Assembly: GCA_036874045.1 (NCBI GenBank)
Contig: CM072344.1
Location: forward strand, 9,148,501 to 9,212,500
Reading direction: 5' to 3'
DNA: 64,000 nt
From: Cymodocea nodosa
Taxonomy: Eukaryota; Streptophyta; Magnoliopsida; Alismatales; Cymodoceaceae
Both the position numbers and the translations under genes were made by a program. Of this stretch, positions 1 to 11,890 are shown one piece after another (position 1 is the stretch's first letter; each line of letters begins with the position of its first letter). The notes beneath the pieces are model-generated. The model ran no database searches. It was not told the DNA's origin and saw nothing but the letters and a program-made list of their open reading frames with translations.

Positions 1-382
1 CATGAATCATCCACATTGAGGAACAAAACAAAGAGCTACCATAAAGGAAGTTTCAAAGATTTAAAAGAAGAAACAAAGAAATACAGAAGTTGAGTAAATT
101 TCTAGAAAAATCAGAAAGTTGTGTGAAAGGGCTAAGGTTTGAATATACAATTCAATTAAGGTTAGAATAAGATAGATTTTATTTTATATTGAATTGTAAC
201 TTAGAAATTGTATAAGAATCGATAAGTAGAGAATTATGTTGTAAATGACTGTAAATTCTTATTTTATCAATAAACATTTAGAATTATAAATAATAAGTAT
301 TTTGTATTCTTATTTTATCTACTAGATTTTTAATTTGTAAAGATATAATTCACCTCCTCTCTTGTGATACTACAATCTAACA
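1..382 (+). repeat. 3' end of a SIRE-type Copia LTR
   Basis: This stretch matches the 3' third of the LTR at 29404-30467. Shared blocks include the run after 'aaggttagaataa', the 'gataagtagagaatt' block, the 'tatctactaga' block and the final 'aattcacctcctctcttgtgatac' segment. It ends in 'ctaaca' like other Copia LTRs. No primer-binding site follows it, so it is either a 3' LTR whose element lies off the window to the left or a solo LTR. It is a fossil with many substitutions against its relative. Orientation is read from the LTR end. Confidence 0.7.
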
Positions 383-1209
383 ATGACTTTAAGTGATAGA
401 GGTAGGTTCAGACGGCAATGGCAACATTTGGGCGATGCAATAGAAGGATTGAGAAAGACTTCTCTATTGATGACCTTTAGTCAGGTTGGTGGTGGGGTGA
501 TAGAAGGCTTCTCTATCAAGGTGGGAGTCATCAATAAGGTTAGACTTTGAGAGATCAATTAAAGCATTGAGGATCAATTTTCCCAAACTTACCTAACATT
601 ATCGAGAGAGGAGGTTAAGAAATGATGTCTTATAGTGATTTTTATATGTGGATTCTCAAGATCACCTATATGTACAAATAGAGAAACCTTAGAAAATCTT
701 TTTCTATTATTTCTTTTCTTAAAGTTTTTCAAGTTCTCTAAGTGCATAAGCCCTCCCTTTAGTGAACTGAGGAGTTTGAGTGTAACAGAGAAGTAGCAAG
801 TGGAGGGGTTCTTGTGGATGGCGAGTACAACGAGCTCGAGTTTGTGCAAATAAAATAGAAAGGTAAGCGAAGGGACAACGTTCTCGTGAGGAGTAGAAGG
901 TTCGCTCCACACCTTGCACCATGTGGTACTGTTTCATTTGATGCGTGTAGTGAATTAAGGTACGCCTAAGAATGAAAACGTGGTACTTTGACCTTTTAAA
1001 ATTCTAAATTTTGAAGAAACTTTAATTGAAAAGTCAAAATGAAAAAACTTGGTGGTGTTTTGGACATTTGATTAAGGCTTCCAAAACCATTCAAATTCCG
1101 CGTGGAGTGGATCTTGGTCCAGCCAGTTTAGGATTCGGTTACGGATCCGATAAGGAGATATCAATTTGAAAATCCATAATGATCGCGGAGCTTCACAATT
1201 TTCACGCCG
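383..1209 (+). promoter_or_regulatory. upstream region and 5' UTR of the RBM42-type gene
   Basis: This single-copy-looking DNA lies between the LTR end and the start codon of the RNA-binding protein gene. GC content rises from about 1080 onward, as is common around plant transcription starts, and no clear TATA box was found. The true transcription start cannot be placed by eye. Short open frames here on the minus strand have no recognisable content and are not called. Confidence 0.4.
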
Positions 1210-4200
1210 ATGGATTCTTCCTCCTCCGCGGCTGCGCAATCTTCGTCGACGACAGGTCAATTCGCCTCGCCGTCCTATTTCCCCCTCCCTCTCCACCTTC
1301 AGAACGCTGCTGCCACTCCCACATCCCAGCAGCAGGTTCCCAGCCCTTATTTTCCTTCGCCAACGCCGATTGCTCCTCCTGTCAGGGTCCCTACCGTGCC
1401 GCATTCGTACCAGTTTCCCGCCACTGCCGCAGCAACTTCTACGGTTAATGGGGTTTACGCTCTGCCTCAGTACCAGCAGGTAGGTCGGAGGGTTTTTCAT
1501 TTCTTTAATTACTTGTTATCGTTTTTTGTTTGCATTGTCCCTTATTTAGGAGAAAAAGTTTCGAGAATGGTAATTGAGGGTATAATTTGTAATGGAATGA
1601 TGGGAAGTATCAATGACCATGCATCATACCGAATTCTGGTGTCGTGGGATTTGTTTGCTTCATTTTGTAAGGATCTTGGTGGTTTTCTGAGCAGAGATCA
1701 TGAACTCTCGAAGTTTCTGTGCTTTGTAGTGAAAGCAAAATAGGTTTTTTTGTGTTGTCTCATTGTGAGAAAGTTTAATGATGACATGAACTCGCACACA
1801 TAAATTTTTTTGAATGGTTTAATTAATAATTGTTCCCTGTAACTTCCTTGATAACGAGTCAGTGATCCAAATTCAGAATGGGTTAATAACTTCTATCATA
1901 ATGAGTAAATGATCCAAGTTCAGAATGGCCTAAATCTTTCTTAACCAATAAAACCATCTTCCCCACTGTCCATGGGTTCTGTACCCTCATGATCTCTTGT
2001 ACAATCCTTTATGTGGTTGTATCATTTATTGGGCACATAAGAAGTTCATTTGATAAGGTAAACCTTTCATAGTTTCAAAATTCAAAGCACTACTTGTGAA
2101 TTTTCATCATGTCAAATAATTTCTTTGATGAGCTTATAGATATAATTTAATTATCGATGTGTTTAGAACAAAATAATTTCTTTTTATCTAAATAAATAGT
2201 TATTTCTGTACTTTTTTCACTATTAAACCTTGATGAAATTTAGTGGATGCACTTGAATAGGCACAACAATTGTTTCAAAGGGATGCACAGACTATTACTC
2301 CAGAAGCGCTAGAAAGTGTAAAAGCAGCACTTGCAAGCAGTGAGAAAGAGCATAAAGCAGAGACTAAAAAGAAAGCAATACCTCGTAAGGCTGCAGGACA
2401 AAGTTGGGAAGATCCCACATTGGCAGACTGGCCTGAGAGTAGGTTTTTTACTTTATTTACTATTTTAATTGTCAAGTTTTATCCTAGGATAAATAAGCTA
2501 ATTTATTTAATTATATGTTTTGGTTGGCAATAAGTCAGTACCCATATATGATGATATATGAAGCATTTCCAGTTTAAAACATAAATTATTACCTATCATT
2601 GATCCTCTCATCATTAATTAACTGCACCCAATCTCCAAAAGGTTCTGATAATTTTGGACTTTGATATGGAATCCCCATTGTCAAAAGAAGGGAATCCCCA
2701 TTTGTAGGATCTAAACTTATTCCATGCTATTGAAATTAGATTTCTCTTAAACAAGTTCCCAAGGGTGCTAACTAATTGTTTGCTTAATTCATTGAATTTT
2801 CAGACAATAAGAATTGAAAATATTTCTTTTTTGGCCACCACTTCCATTAGCTATATTTTGTTGCTCTTTTAAGATAAAATTTATGCCAAAAATGATCTCA
2901 AAGGGTAGCAGTTATTCACATATGCCTAGACAACATTTTGGGAATGCAAAGCTCATGTTTAGGTGGATAAATCATTATTGAACATGCTGAAGTTTGATAG
3001 ACTGTATGTAGGTGGATATATCAAAGTTGAATTTATAACCCAATTTTTTAAAAGTGGAGAATGAATATTATATGAACTGAAGACTAAAACACTTATTCTA
3101 AGTAGGCAATTATATAAGGGTTTTGAAAAAAGGTTTAATTGCATTTACCAGAACACAACCACCAATAAACAATGCAAGATCTAAATAATGAAATAATGGC
3201 AATAACAAAAAGTCAATGAGTCAGCAAGTAATGTTCTAACATCATTTTTCTTGTAGGTGATTAGGTAAACAAGTTTTTGTTTGTTGTTCCATTTTTTATG
3301 TTTTCATCCTTTTTCCCATTTTTCACTAGAAAAAACTTCTGTTTAAAAAGTTATTTTTGAACAAATTTTCTCTATTTCTCTAAAAAGAATAATTTTGATG
3401 ACCAAAAACATTTAAACAGTTGTTTTTCCATTTAAACATTAAACATCTCAATACTTAAAAGTAAGAATTGAGCATTTAGTAAATTTTTTCTTTGTTTAGT
3501 CCTCCACAGAAGTTTAGTTTAATGTTGGCACATTGCATACCAAGAGTATCCATCTAGGTTGTTACTGCAGTTTCCCATGACAGTGTGTAGTTGTTTCTAA
3601 AGAAAAATACCCTTGAATTTCTTTTTTGATATTGATTTTCCCTTCATTTTCCTTTTTCCTTTTTCTTGTGCTGAATGAGATAAAAACATCACTGATGTAC
3701 TCTGATTTTATTGGTGGGTGTGTGAATATGGCAAGCATGTCTTATTTAATTTTGCCAGTAATATGAACACATTGGCATGTATGTCTATATGGTTCATCTT
3801 ATTTAAGACTATTGAGGCCAAATTACCAAGTGGTCCACTTTTATAAGCTGCCAAAGTCAACATGCTAATTTCTGTGGCCATAATTGGAGCTTGGTTCTAT
3901 ATTCATGTGATTCATTTATTTAGCATAACACTCAACCTAGATACACCATTTACATGTTCAGCAGTAGTTGTAATTTTTGGTCCATTAATTATCACTTAGT
4001 AATGTAGTGAATGTGACAATCTTGTGAATGACACCTTTTCCAGAAACATGATTTTCAAATTCATTGAAATCTAACATGTGAAAAGAATGAACTTGATTCC
4101 ATTCCATTCCATTTCCTTCCATCCTTATTCAAGCATACCAGATGCTATTTAGCATTGTATCATGATTCTTTCATAAATGATAAGCCTTTAATCATAAGAA

Positions 4201-4954
4201 GTTGCCATTTTCTTTTCTTTACAGATGATTTTCGTTTATTTTGTGGAGATCTTGGAAATGAAGTAAATGATGATGTTCTTTCGAAAGCATTTTCAAGATT
4301 TCCAAGCTTCAATATGGCAAAGGTGAGTTTTATGTCTTCATTAGAGTCTTGAACCATTATATTTTTAAATGTTGCACACCAACTTTCTGCTGCAATGGCT
4401 TAACATTGACTTTTTGGTTGTAGTTTGGTGTTTATACCCAAACTTGATATTTATTTCTTCCTTATGGATTGTTCCTTCTATCTTTAGGTTGTAAGAGACA
4501 AAAGGACTGGCAAAACTCGAGGATATGGGTTCGTCAGTTTTTCCAACCCTGCAGATCTTGCGGCAGCATTGAAGGAAATAAATGGTATCTCTCTTATGGC
4601 AGAATGCATGTGTTAAAAATTAGAACATTTTCCATTGGAAGACTAGACAGGAATCTTGTTTTAGCACAAATTAGATGATGAAATCGTATTGGTGAAAATT
4701 TTTGTTGCCCTCTTACTATGCTATTATAGGCAAATATGTTGGAAACCGCCCAATCAAACTTCGTAAGAGCACTTGGAAGGAGAGGACTGATGTTGATGCA
4801 TTGGAAAAGCAGAAGGTATAATTTTTGTTTATATATAATATGTGTTAAATAGACAATTTAAATTGACACCTTGTCATTATTTTCTTTGGTACTCTTTCAG
4901 AACCAAACACAGAAGAAACCAAAGCTTCCAAAGAAGGGTATTTTGCATAAATGA
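1210..4954 (+). CDS. RBM42: RBM42-type RNA-binding protein (one RRM), six coding exons
   Basis: Exons: 1210-1479, 2261-2438, 4225-4322, 4488-4584, 4730-4815, 4901-4954. All introns are GT-AG, phases agree, and the total is 783 nt (260 residues plus stop). Residues 1-90 form a Ser/Ala/Pro/Gln-rich disordered head (MDSSSSAAAQ). Residues 91-149 hold the conserved linker with AQQLFQRDAQTITPEAL and a Lys-rich stretch. Residues about 150-230 are the RRM, with RNP2 as LFCGDL and RNP1 as GYGFVSF (exon 4). The tail ends KKGILHK. This order and the linker are diagnostic of the RBM42 family; the Arabidopsis counterpart is, from memory, At3g04500, of similar length. Family members bind RNA and are linked to splicing and stress-granule function; the role of this copy is inferred. 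The start is the first Met of the open exon, just after a GC-rich leader. The gene looks intact and is the only clear host gene in the window. Confidence 0.93.
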
Positions 4955-5300
4955 AGCATTTGAACAGAGTAAATGGTTAACTGCCTAGTTTAGTGATATA
5001 AGGTATGAATTTATAGGATACTCCATAATTCACACAACTATTTCATAATAACATTTTTTTAGGCAATTCTAGTTTGATAATGGTGCTATAGACTAGTTGA
5101 TATTTTGAACATACTGTTGATAGATCTCTATATATTTATTATAGTTTTATTCATTAATGATGGAATGTTAGAGGACTGTATTTCTTGAATCTTCACTCAT
5201 TATTCCTACAGGATGCTTTGCTGTAGATAGTAGATACCTCATTGGAACTAATCTACAGTTTAGGGTGTAACTCAGTCTTCTTCTGTTTCTGTCCTTTTCC
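4955..5300 (+). other. 3' UTR of the RBM42-type gene with a possible UTR intron
   Basis: After the stop codon a consistent GT...AG pair frames a possible UTR intron: donor after 'gatataag' (intron from 5003) and acceptor 'ttattcctacag' (intron to 5211). The acceptor has a good pyrimidine tract. This is inference from splice signals only. An intron more than about 50 nt past the stop could mark the transcript for nonsense-mediated decay; here the donor is 48 nt past the stop. The poly(A) site was not placed. Confidence 0.35.
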
Positions 5301-6128
5301 CTGCTTTTCTATTGTTCTCTTCCTCCTGCCTCCTCTTTCTTCATGTCTGTGGTGTGGTGCGTGGAGATTCAGTTTCTTATTTTAGTGTGTTATATTTAAT
5401 TGTGAATATGTGGAATTTGATATCAAGAAAGCAGGACGTCAACTCAATTTATGATAATGATATGAAGGTGCCATCTTTTGGGTTACTTTTCATTGATTTG
5501 GAAGATTGCCTGGTGATGTGCACATGGTGACCTGGTATAAATATGGATTTCAAACATATGTTTTGAAGAATATGGAAATATAACAAAAAAGATAAACACC
5601 AGTACACAGCAATAGATTAGGTTGTAGAAGAATATTTCTTAGTGGTATCAAATGCTCCAATATGTTGGAGGAGAAAATTTTTGAGGTAGGCAAGCATGCT
5701 GGGGAAGAGAAATGGTCAGAATGGCAGATCTCTTTTGGCTGTAGGGAGTTAAAGTGCTCTTGGAAGTGAGGGGATACTCTACAAACATCAACTTAACATT
5801 TCCTTTTTCACTCTTGGAGATAGAATTCAGAAGTTACTAATGCAAAGGCTATTATTTGTGGGATTGTTTTTGCTAAAATAACTTTATCAAAACAAATACC
5901 ATAATTGTTGAATGTTTTATGTTTCCTTGCCTTTTGGTCAATTTTGTATTTTTTGTTAGGATGGTTCTACATTGGTAAAAGTGAAGATAGGACTTGCAAA
6001 TATACAAGGGGTCTCTCAACTCATAATCATTTGATATTAAGTTGGATGTCTCTCACATTTCTATATAGTTTTAGAGTTAATTACGGTCTTTTAGGTTTAA
6101 GTTCTTGTATATTAATTTGATCTAATGT
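5301..6128. other. intergenic, no gene seen
   Basis: No coding region could be supported. At 5963-6020 there is a block ('acattggtaaa' to 'ggtctctc') that reappears in altered form at 7922-7980 ('cacattggtaaatatgg' onward), so a dispersed repeat is present. Its class was not recognised. Confidence 0.4.
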
Positions 6129-6131
6129 TAA

Positions 6132-7485
6132 AGGCTTGTTTGTGCACTTAGAATTGATCTAAAATAAATTTGTCAAAATTTACTTCTTAGAACCTGTTAA
6201 AATTCTAATTTCTAGAATTTGGGAAAAATTAAAATGTATGTATTTGTGCACATTCAAGAATATAATAGAAATTAAAATTTGTGTATTTGTGCATATGTTG
6301 GGAAGTGACAGAATTCAAATAAATATATTTGAATTTTAACTTATTTATTAAAATAATTAACTTTAACTTTAATACTAATAAAGTTTCTTACTTCGTTTTC
6401 CTTTTCATTTTCTTTATTTTCATATTTTTCTTTCTCTTTCTTCTTATTTATTTTGTTTTCTTTTTTTTTTCTTTCTTCTTCCTTAACCTTTCTTTTTCTC
6501 CTTTGACAACGATAGTTAGGGATTTTCAATTGAGGATCATTGAGATGCAATTGGGGATCAGAAGGGCTATGGTTAATGGTCGATGTAGATGTGAGATGTG
6601 TTACGAGTATGAAACCAACATTCTCACCTACATGTGATGGACCTTAACTAGTCGGTCTTAATAGACTCTTGTAAGTCACACACTTGAATGCTTGCTAGAT
6701 AACTTATAAATGTTACATTCTCATTATCAGTTTGAACTTTTAATGTAGTGGTAACATCTAATCTTAATAAGTAGTATTAAAGCTTAGGGTCTTAATAGAC
6801 TCTTGTAAGTCGCATACTCGAATGTTGTATTAGTACTATTGGATAAGTTATAAGATGTTACAACGTTACTAAGAAGAGTTGATTGTGTTCGTCGGGAGTT
6901 GACATAGGTAACTTCACATGTTTGATGGGTTCTATAGTAGAGGAAGGCATAGACAACTTTGTGAAGATGGATCCAACTAGTGTGACAAGTATAAGAGAGA
7001 AAATGCCAATGTGAGATGGAACAAAAGATCAACCCTTGATGACGAAAGATAGGTGAACTAGATGAGTGCTTTTAGGTTAAAAATAGAAGAGGGGCGTTAT
7101 GGAAATATGTGTCTTGCATAGAAGGGATGTGATGCAACGATTGGCAAAGGTGTAATAACAATGAAATTGTGTCTAGTAGCAACAATTGGTTGAGTCTTAT
7201 GGAGAAGGGATGCAAATGTTTGACTCATGAAAAATGTCAATGGAGCTATGTGTAGCAAATGGAGAGGGAGGCACTATCACTTTGGTGGAGGTGCGATCGC
7301 AAAGGGTTGTGATAGTGAGATGGTGGGGAGTAGTTGAATTCCACATCCAAAGAATCAATCATGTTTATATTTGAAAGCAATTGGAATTCGATTCTATAGA
7401 TTCTATGTACTCAAATATCTCAAGCATTTAGAATTCAATTCTATCATATTCAATTTCATTAGATTCTAGTTGTACAAACACACAC
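6132..7485. mobile_element. non-autonomous PIF/Harbinger-like element
   Basis: The left end (aggcttgtttgtgcacttag) and the complement of the right end (gtgtgtgtttgtacaactag) form imperfect terminal inverted repeats. The element is flanked by TAA at 6129-6131 and 7486-7488, matching the 3-bp TWA target duplications of PIF/Harbinger. Both ends also match, over 100 bp or more, the ends of the larger transposase-bearing element at 31145-37301, including the subterminal 'tgtttgtgca' repeats and 'cattagattct'. There is no transposase inside; the core has a T/C-rich stretch (6400-6490). It was probably mobilised by a relative of the 31-kb element. Confidence 0.75.
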
Positions 7486-7539
7486 TAAGGATACTTGTAT
7501 AGTAACAATAATTTGAGACAATCTCTTTACATAGGGTTG

Positions 7540-7880
7540 GTCATATGATTCTTTTTCTTTAATGTATTTCTAAATATGGTCAAACTTTAGTTAAATTACA
7601 TAAACTTAAATATTTTTGTGCAATTTCTAATAGTAGATTTAGGTTTTCCTTTATTTATTTTAGTTTCTTCTACTCTAATTAAATTAATTTTTCTCTTCTA
7701 GTTGGTGTATTCTTTGATTTCTTAAGAATGTGATCAAACTGTTTAAGTTGATTTTCTATCATCATATTTTCAATTGGTATAAGTTCTACTTTATTTCTAA
7801 TAAATCCATTTTATAACTTATCTCTTATAGTATTATCACTCATCCATTTAGGTATATGCATCTTAAAAAAAGTAAGGATA
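7540..7880 (-). mobile_element. LINE fragment, RTE-like C-terminus
   Basis: On the minus strand the sequence reads (in broken form) a segment matching the C-terminal part of plant LINE reverse-transcriptase proteins: KWMSDNTIRDKL, then IRNKVELIPIENMMIENQL and FDHILKK, corresponding to the family consensus RWMCG.TRKDRIRNE, REKV..API..KM and RWFGHV. A stop lies right after RDKL and more follow, so it is dead. It is truncated at both sides. The clade (RTE) is assigned from memory of this C-terminal motif. Confidence 0.65.
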
Positions 7881-8530
7881 CTTATAGGTTCAAAAATAAG
7901 ATCACAATTTAAGAATAGTCTCACATTGGTAAATATGGAGATAAAACTTGCTAATATATAGAGCGAGATCTCTCCATTGTGTGTGTAAACCAAGGTGAGT
8001 TGTATCATGTAAATGAGAGCTCTCTTGTTGGATAATTTGTGATTTTGATGTCCTTAATCTTGTTTGGCCATGATGAAAGTTAGCAATGGCACCAACATTG
8101 CCACAATTGGAGGATATCATTATTGAGTGGACTTTATGAGTGGATCATATTGAAATGCCAATAATGAATGACAAATAAATATGCATTAAATTGGGGATCA
8201 ATCATTATCTCCAAGATTAATATGCCTTCTATTGATGTGTATGTGGGAAGATGGTAGTGGCTCAATATTTCTCTGAATAATTTCCCTAGACTTGCTCTAG
8301 CTACTCTTTTTTTTGAAATTTATTTTATAAAAATGATTGGAAGCAAATGAAGGCATAATGGAACATGTAACATGCAAGATGGCTATGAATTGTTAGATAG
8401 GCTTAAGGCTTGTGGTTGGCAAATTTAATGGATGATATTGAGAGATCATTTCTTGTTTCTTAGCATTTTATTTGGTTTCCTACAATATAGATTGTTTTGT
8501 TTGGATAGCCTTCACTAACCACCTTCTAAG
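7881..8530. other. intergenic, no gene seen
   Basis: No coding content was recognised. The block at 7917-7985 is the second copy of the dispersed repeat noted near 5963. The remainder is AT-rich and featureless to the eye. Confidence 0.4.
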
Positions 8531-9577
8531 TGTTGGAGACTGACAACAATGAGCTCGTGACACACGTTGGTACTATCTAATGTACCTAACAGTGGAAGCA
8601 ACACATAGATTGAGATTTTTGAAGAATGGAGGTAGAAGAAATAGAGATCACAAATATATCAATATATAGGATTTTATGTGATTTGGCCAAACTACCTATG
8701 TCTACGGTGGTGCTAGCTCTTTACTATCATCCGTAGTGGTTGCAAACACTTGAAGATGTGTTGTAATTGTTCCACACATTGCAACAGAAGTTACACACCC
8801 TTTTTAAGGGTAGTGCACTAGGGTAACAACACATATATCAAATTACACGTATACTCTTTCATGATGTAACACTCAATCAAACCTTACAAACCTTTAAAGA
8901 CATAATGTTGGATCCTTTGAACCATGATAAACACTTGGTTGTAACCTTCCATCTCCTTCAAATACTTGAGTCTCTAACTCTTTAGATAAGTTAGAGTACT
9001 ACACTGTAACTTCAGATGGTTACTGTAGTAGCTCTTCGCCATCTTCAGACACTCAGATTGAATAACTCATTGGAGTCATCTACCTCACTCACTATTCAAT
9101 CACTTAAGGCGGTAACCTTTCGTTACTTTTGGATACATAAGCTTTAATTGTCCGAACTTTACAATCTTCAAGCGCTAACTCATTGACATCATTGTATTTG
9201 GCTAAACATAATGGACCCTTTCATAGCCCTTAGCTAAATAAGACGAACCTCCTTCATTGTGTTTGGCTAAACATAATGGACATTCAATGATAACTCTCTG
9301 ACCATTTTGGAGACTTAAGTGTTAACTAATAGAACTTCTTTAGCTGAGTCAAACAATCATCTTTAGTCAGTTTACCATTAGCTATCTGAAGTCCTATGGT
9401 AACTTTGCGTCAACATGTGTTATACTTGCTAATTGTTTGATTCTTTTGGGCACTTAGCATTGATTGTTTCCTCTTGGCTTCCTACAAGCAACTTGTGGCT
9501 CCACATTTTGCACACTTCTAGGTCTTCAGCCACATCTGAACTTTCTTCATTTAACAAATCTGTAAGGATTTGTGCAT

Positions 9578-10138
9578 TCTCCACACCTTATTGCCAACCC
9601 TAATAATTGCCCACTTGGAGACTATTAAAGTAACTATTCAGGTAACACAAGTTGATTATTGGTATACATAATTTGATTCAGCACCACACACATTTTAGAA
9701 CTCTCTTGGCTCTAGTTCTAGAGTGCATATCCTTTGCATCAGCTTGCTCAGATCTTCTTCTGACTGCCATCTTCTCCACTCAAAGATAACTCAAAAAATA
9801 CTAATCTCTAGGGCAACTACTAATAGCTCTCACTAAATGCAAGTTCAACCTCTTTCTTCTCTCCACACCTTATTGCCAACCCTAATAATTGCCCACTTGG
9901 AGACTATTAAAGTAACTATTCAGGTAACACAAGTTGATTATTGGTATACATAATTTGATTCAGCACCACACACATTTTAGAACTCTCTTGGCTCTAGTTA
10001 TAGAGTGCATATCCTTTGCATCAGCTTGCTCAAATCTTCTTCTGACTGCCATCTTCTCCACTCAAAGATAACTCAAAAAATACTAATATCTAGGGCAACT
10101 ACTAATAGCTCTCACTAAATGCAAGTTCAACCTTTCTT
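9578..10138. repeat. 282-bp tandem duplication inside the Copia element
   Basis: The segment beginning 'tctccacaccttattgcc' at 9578 is repeated from 9860, giving a period of 282 bp. The copies differ at only about five positions, for example 'ctagttctagag' against 'ctagttatagag'. This is far closer than the two LTRs of the host element are to each other, so the duplication is much younger than the insertion. Confidence 0.92.
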
Positions 10139-11299
10139 CTACAACAATAATGACACATGAGTCATGTCACTTCTGAGAAACTACATGTTCCTCTAATTGA
10201 CTTCCATTGATCAAGTTTACTTTCGAAAAAAAAAATCCTTCAGACCTACTTTGATCTATTGTTATACAAACACATTTGGACAACTCGTGTACATTGCATA
10301 GGAGAAATTGCCATCCCTACATCTCCACTTAGCCTGCAATTTAGGATATTCTGATTTTGATGTCAACATCCTTGCAACAGTACTGTTGTAGGAAGCATTC
10401 TAGTTTCATAAGAATCTCAGCTCCAAATTGAAACTCTATTGACAACATCACCACTGCCACACCTTAAGTGTTTCCAATTACTTTTTAACACACCTTGCTG
10501 AAGACTTGCAACACTCCTACTAAATTGGTATGCCTTTAGTGTCTCTTGTTGCTCTTCAATGCATATATGCTAAAGATTTTCAACACCTCCATTGAACTAG
10601 CTTACTAGAATATGATCCACCTGTGTGCATACTACGGATCTACCATGACATCAGTAAAATCAGAAAACATATTTCAATCATTTTACATTGATAATTGAAA
10701 TAACTAGATCCATGACCTGTTAAAAAAACCTCCTGACCCTTGGATTTCAACCTGCACAACATTAATGTGTTCACACCTAACACATCCTTGAGTGAATGTG
10801 TCCAACCTTCTTCTTGTCTACTCCTGAGGCCTTATTGGACAAAAGTTCTCTTTGATCAATTACATGGTAAGCATCCAATCTCATGTCTCAGCCATCTCAT
10901 CTAATGTACACCTTCCAACAACTTCCTCTCATCTCTTCTGTCTGGTGCAACAAAAAGAGAAAGATCTCACTACTTTGTGACATCAAGTGGCTTCATAGGT
11001 TACTCTACCATTTGTCATCAAGAAGTAACTACCACACGACTGATTTGAAATTAGATTCATCGTCAGATCAGGGACAAACTTGATACTTTCTAATTTTTAG
11101 AAACCCTCTTTGGCATTGGTCATGATTTATATATCTTTCTATCAAGTGCTAACATGCAATTGACTTAAATGGTGCTCAACTCAGTAGCTCCCTGATTGTT
11201 GAAGCAAAGAATTCTTTAGAGTTCAATGATTTGAAGTTACAAATGTTGTTGACATGGTACTCCCATTACAGCCTAATTAGATGCAGAATCTGTTGGACT

Positions 11300-11890
11300 G
11301 TCCTCTTCATTAGAGGCCTAGCATTGGTCATGTAAATGACCTTTCTTGTCATAATTCCAACACCTCACATTCTTTTTATTCCAACGACTTCCTTTAGACT
11401 TGGACCTTCTTGTAGAGTTCTCTTATTCTCTTTGTTGTTGTCTTCCTTTACTGATCATACATTGGATAGAGGTGGAAGCTTTACCATTGCTTCTTTTTCC
11501 GATTTCTTTACTCAGGATTAGATCTTTGATGTATTCATCTTTAACTTGTCGTGACCCAACGAATTGCTAGCCTCGATCACCAACCCATACTAACTTTTAG
11601 GTAAAGATGATAACAAAATTAATACCTTAACCTTATCATCAAATGAGATCCTGAGTGACTCTAACTAAGACAAGATCATGTTGAACACATTCATATGGTC
11701 TGTGATAGAACTTCCTTCTGTCATCTTTAAGTTAAATAAATGTCTCATTAGGAATACATTATTTGAGGCTGTAAGTTTCTCATAAATATCAAATAGCATT
11801 TTCAATAGCTCTGTTGTTATCTTCACCTTAGCAATATTGAACGTCATATTCCTTGCTAAAGTTAACTTCACTATACCCAATGTTTGACAA
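11300..11890 (-). pseudogene. gag remnant of the 8.5-13.0 kb Copia element
   Basis: On the minus strand a Copia gag signature is readable: LYDIYEKL-like text, FLMRHLFNLKM, a SITDHMNVFN segment and FDDKVKVLILLSSLP. Lower down is a CCHC zinc knuckle, CWNYDKKGHLHDQC. This order is the usual Copia gag core followed by the RNA-binding knuckle. The remnant is a broken fossil and part of the element above. Confidence 0.75.

Noticed and set aside
1072-1500. 142-residue minus-strand frame over exon 1
   Set aside because: It is the shadow of the GC-rich, Ser/Pro-rich first exon of the RBM42-type gene and has no family text.
1480-1743. Open extension of exon 1 past 1479
   Set aside because: The reading frame stays open by chance into intron 1. 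The GTAGGT donor at 1480 and the family-matching exon 2 show that splicing ends the exon at 1479.
6329-6637. 102-residue frame rich in Phe and Ile
   Set aside because: It comes from the T/C-rich low-complexity core of the non-autonomous Harbinger element.
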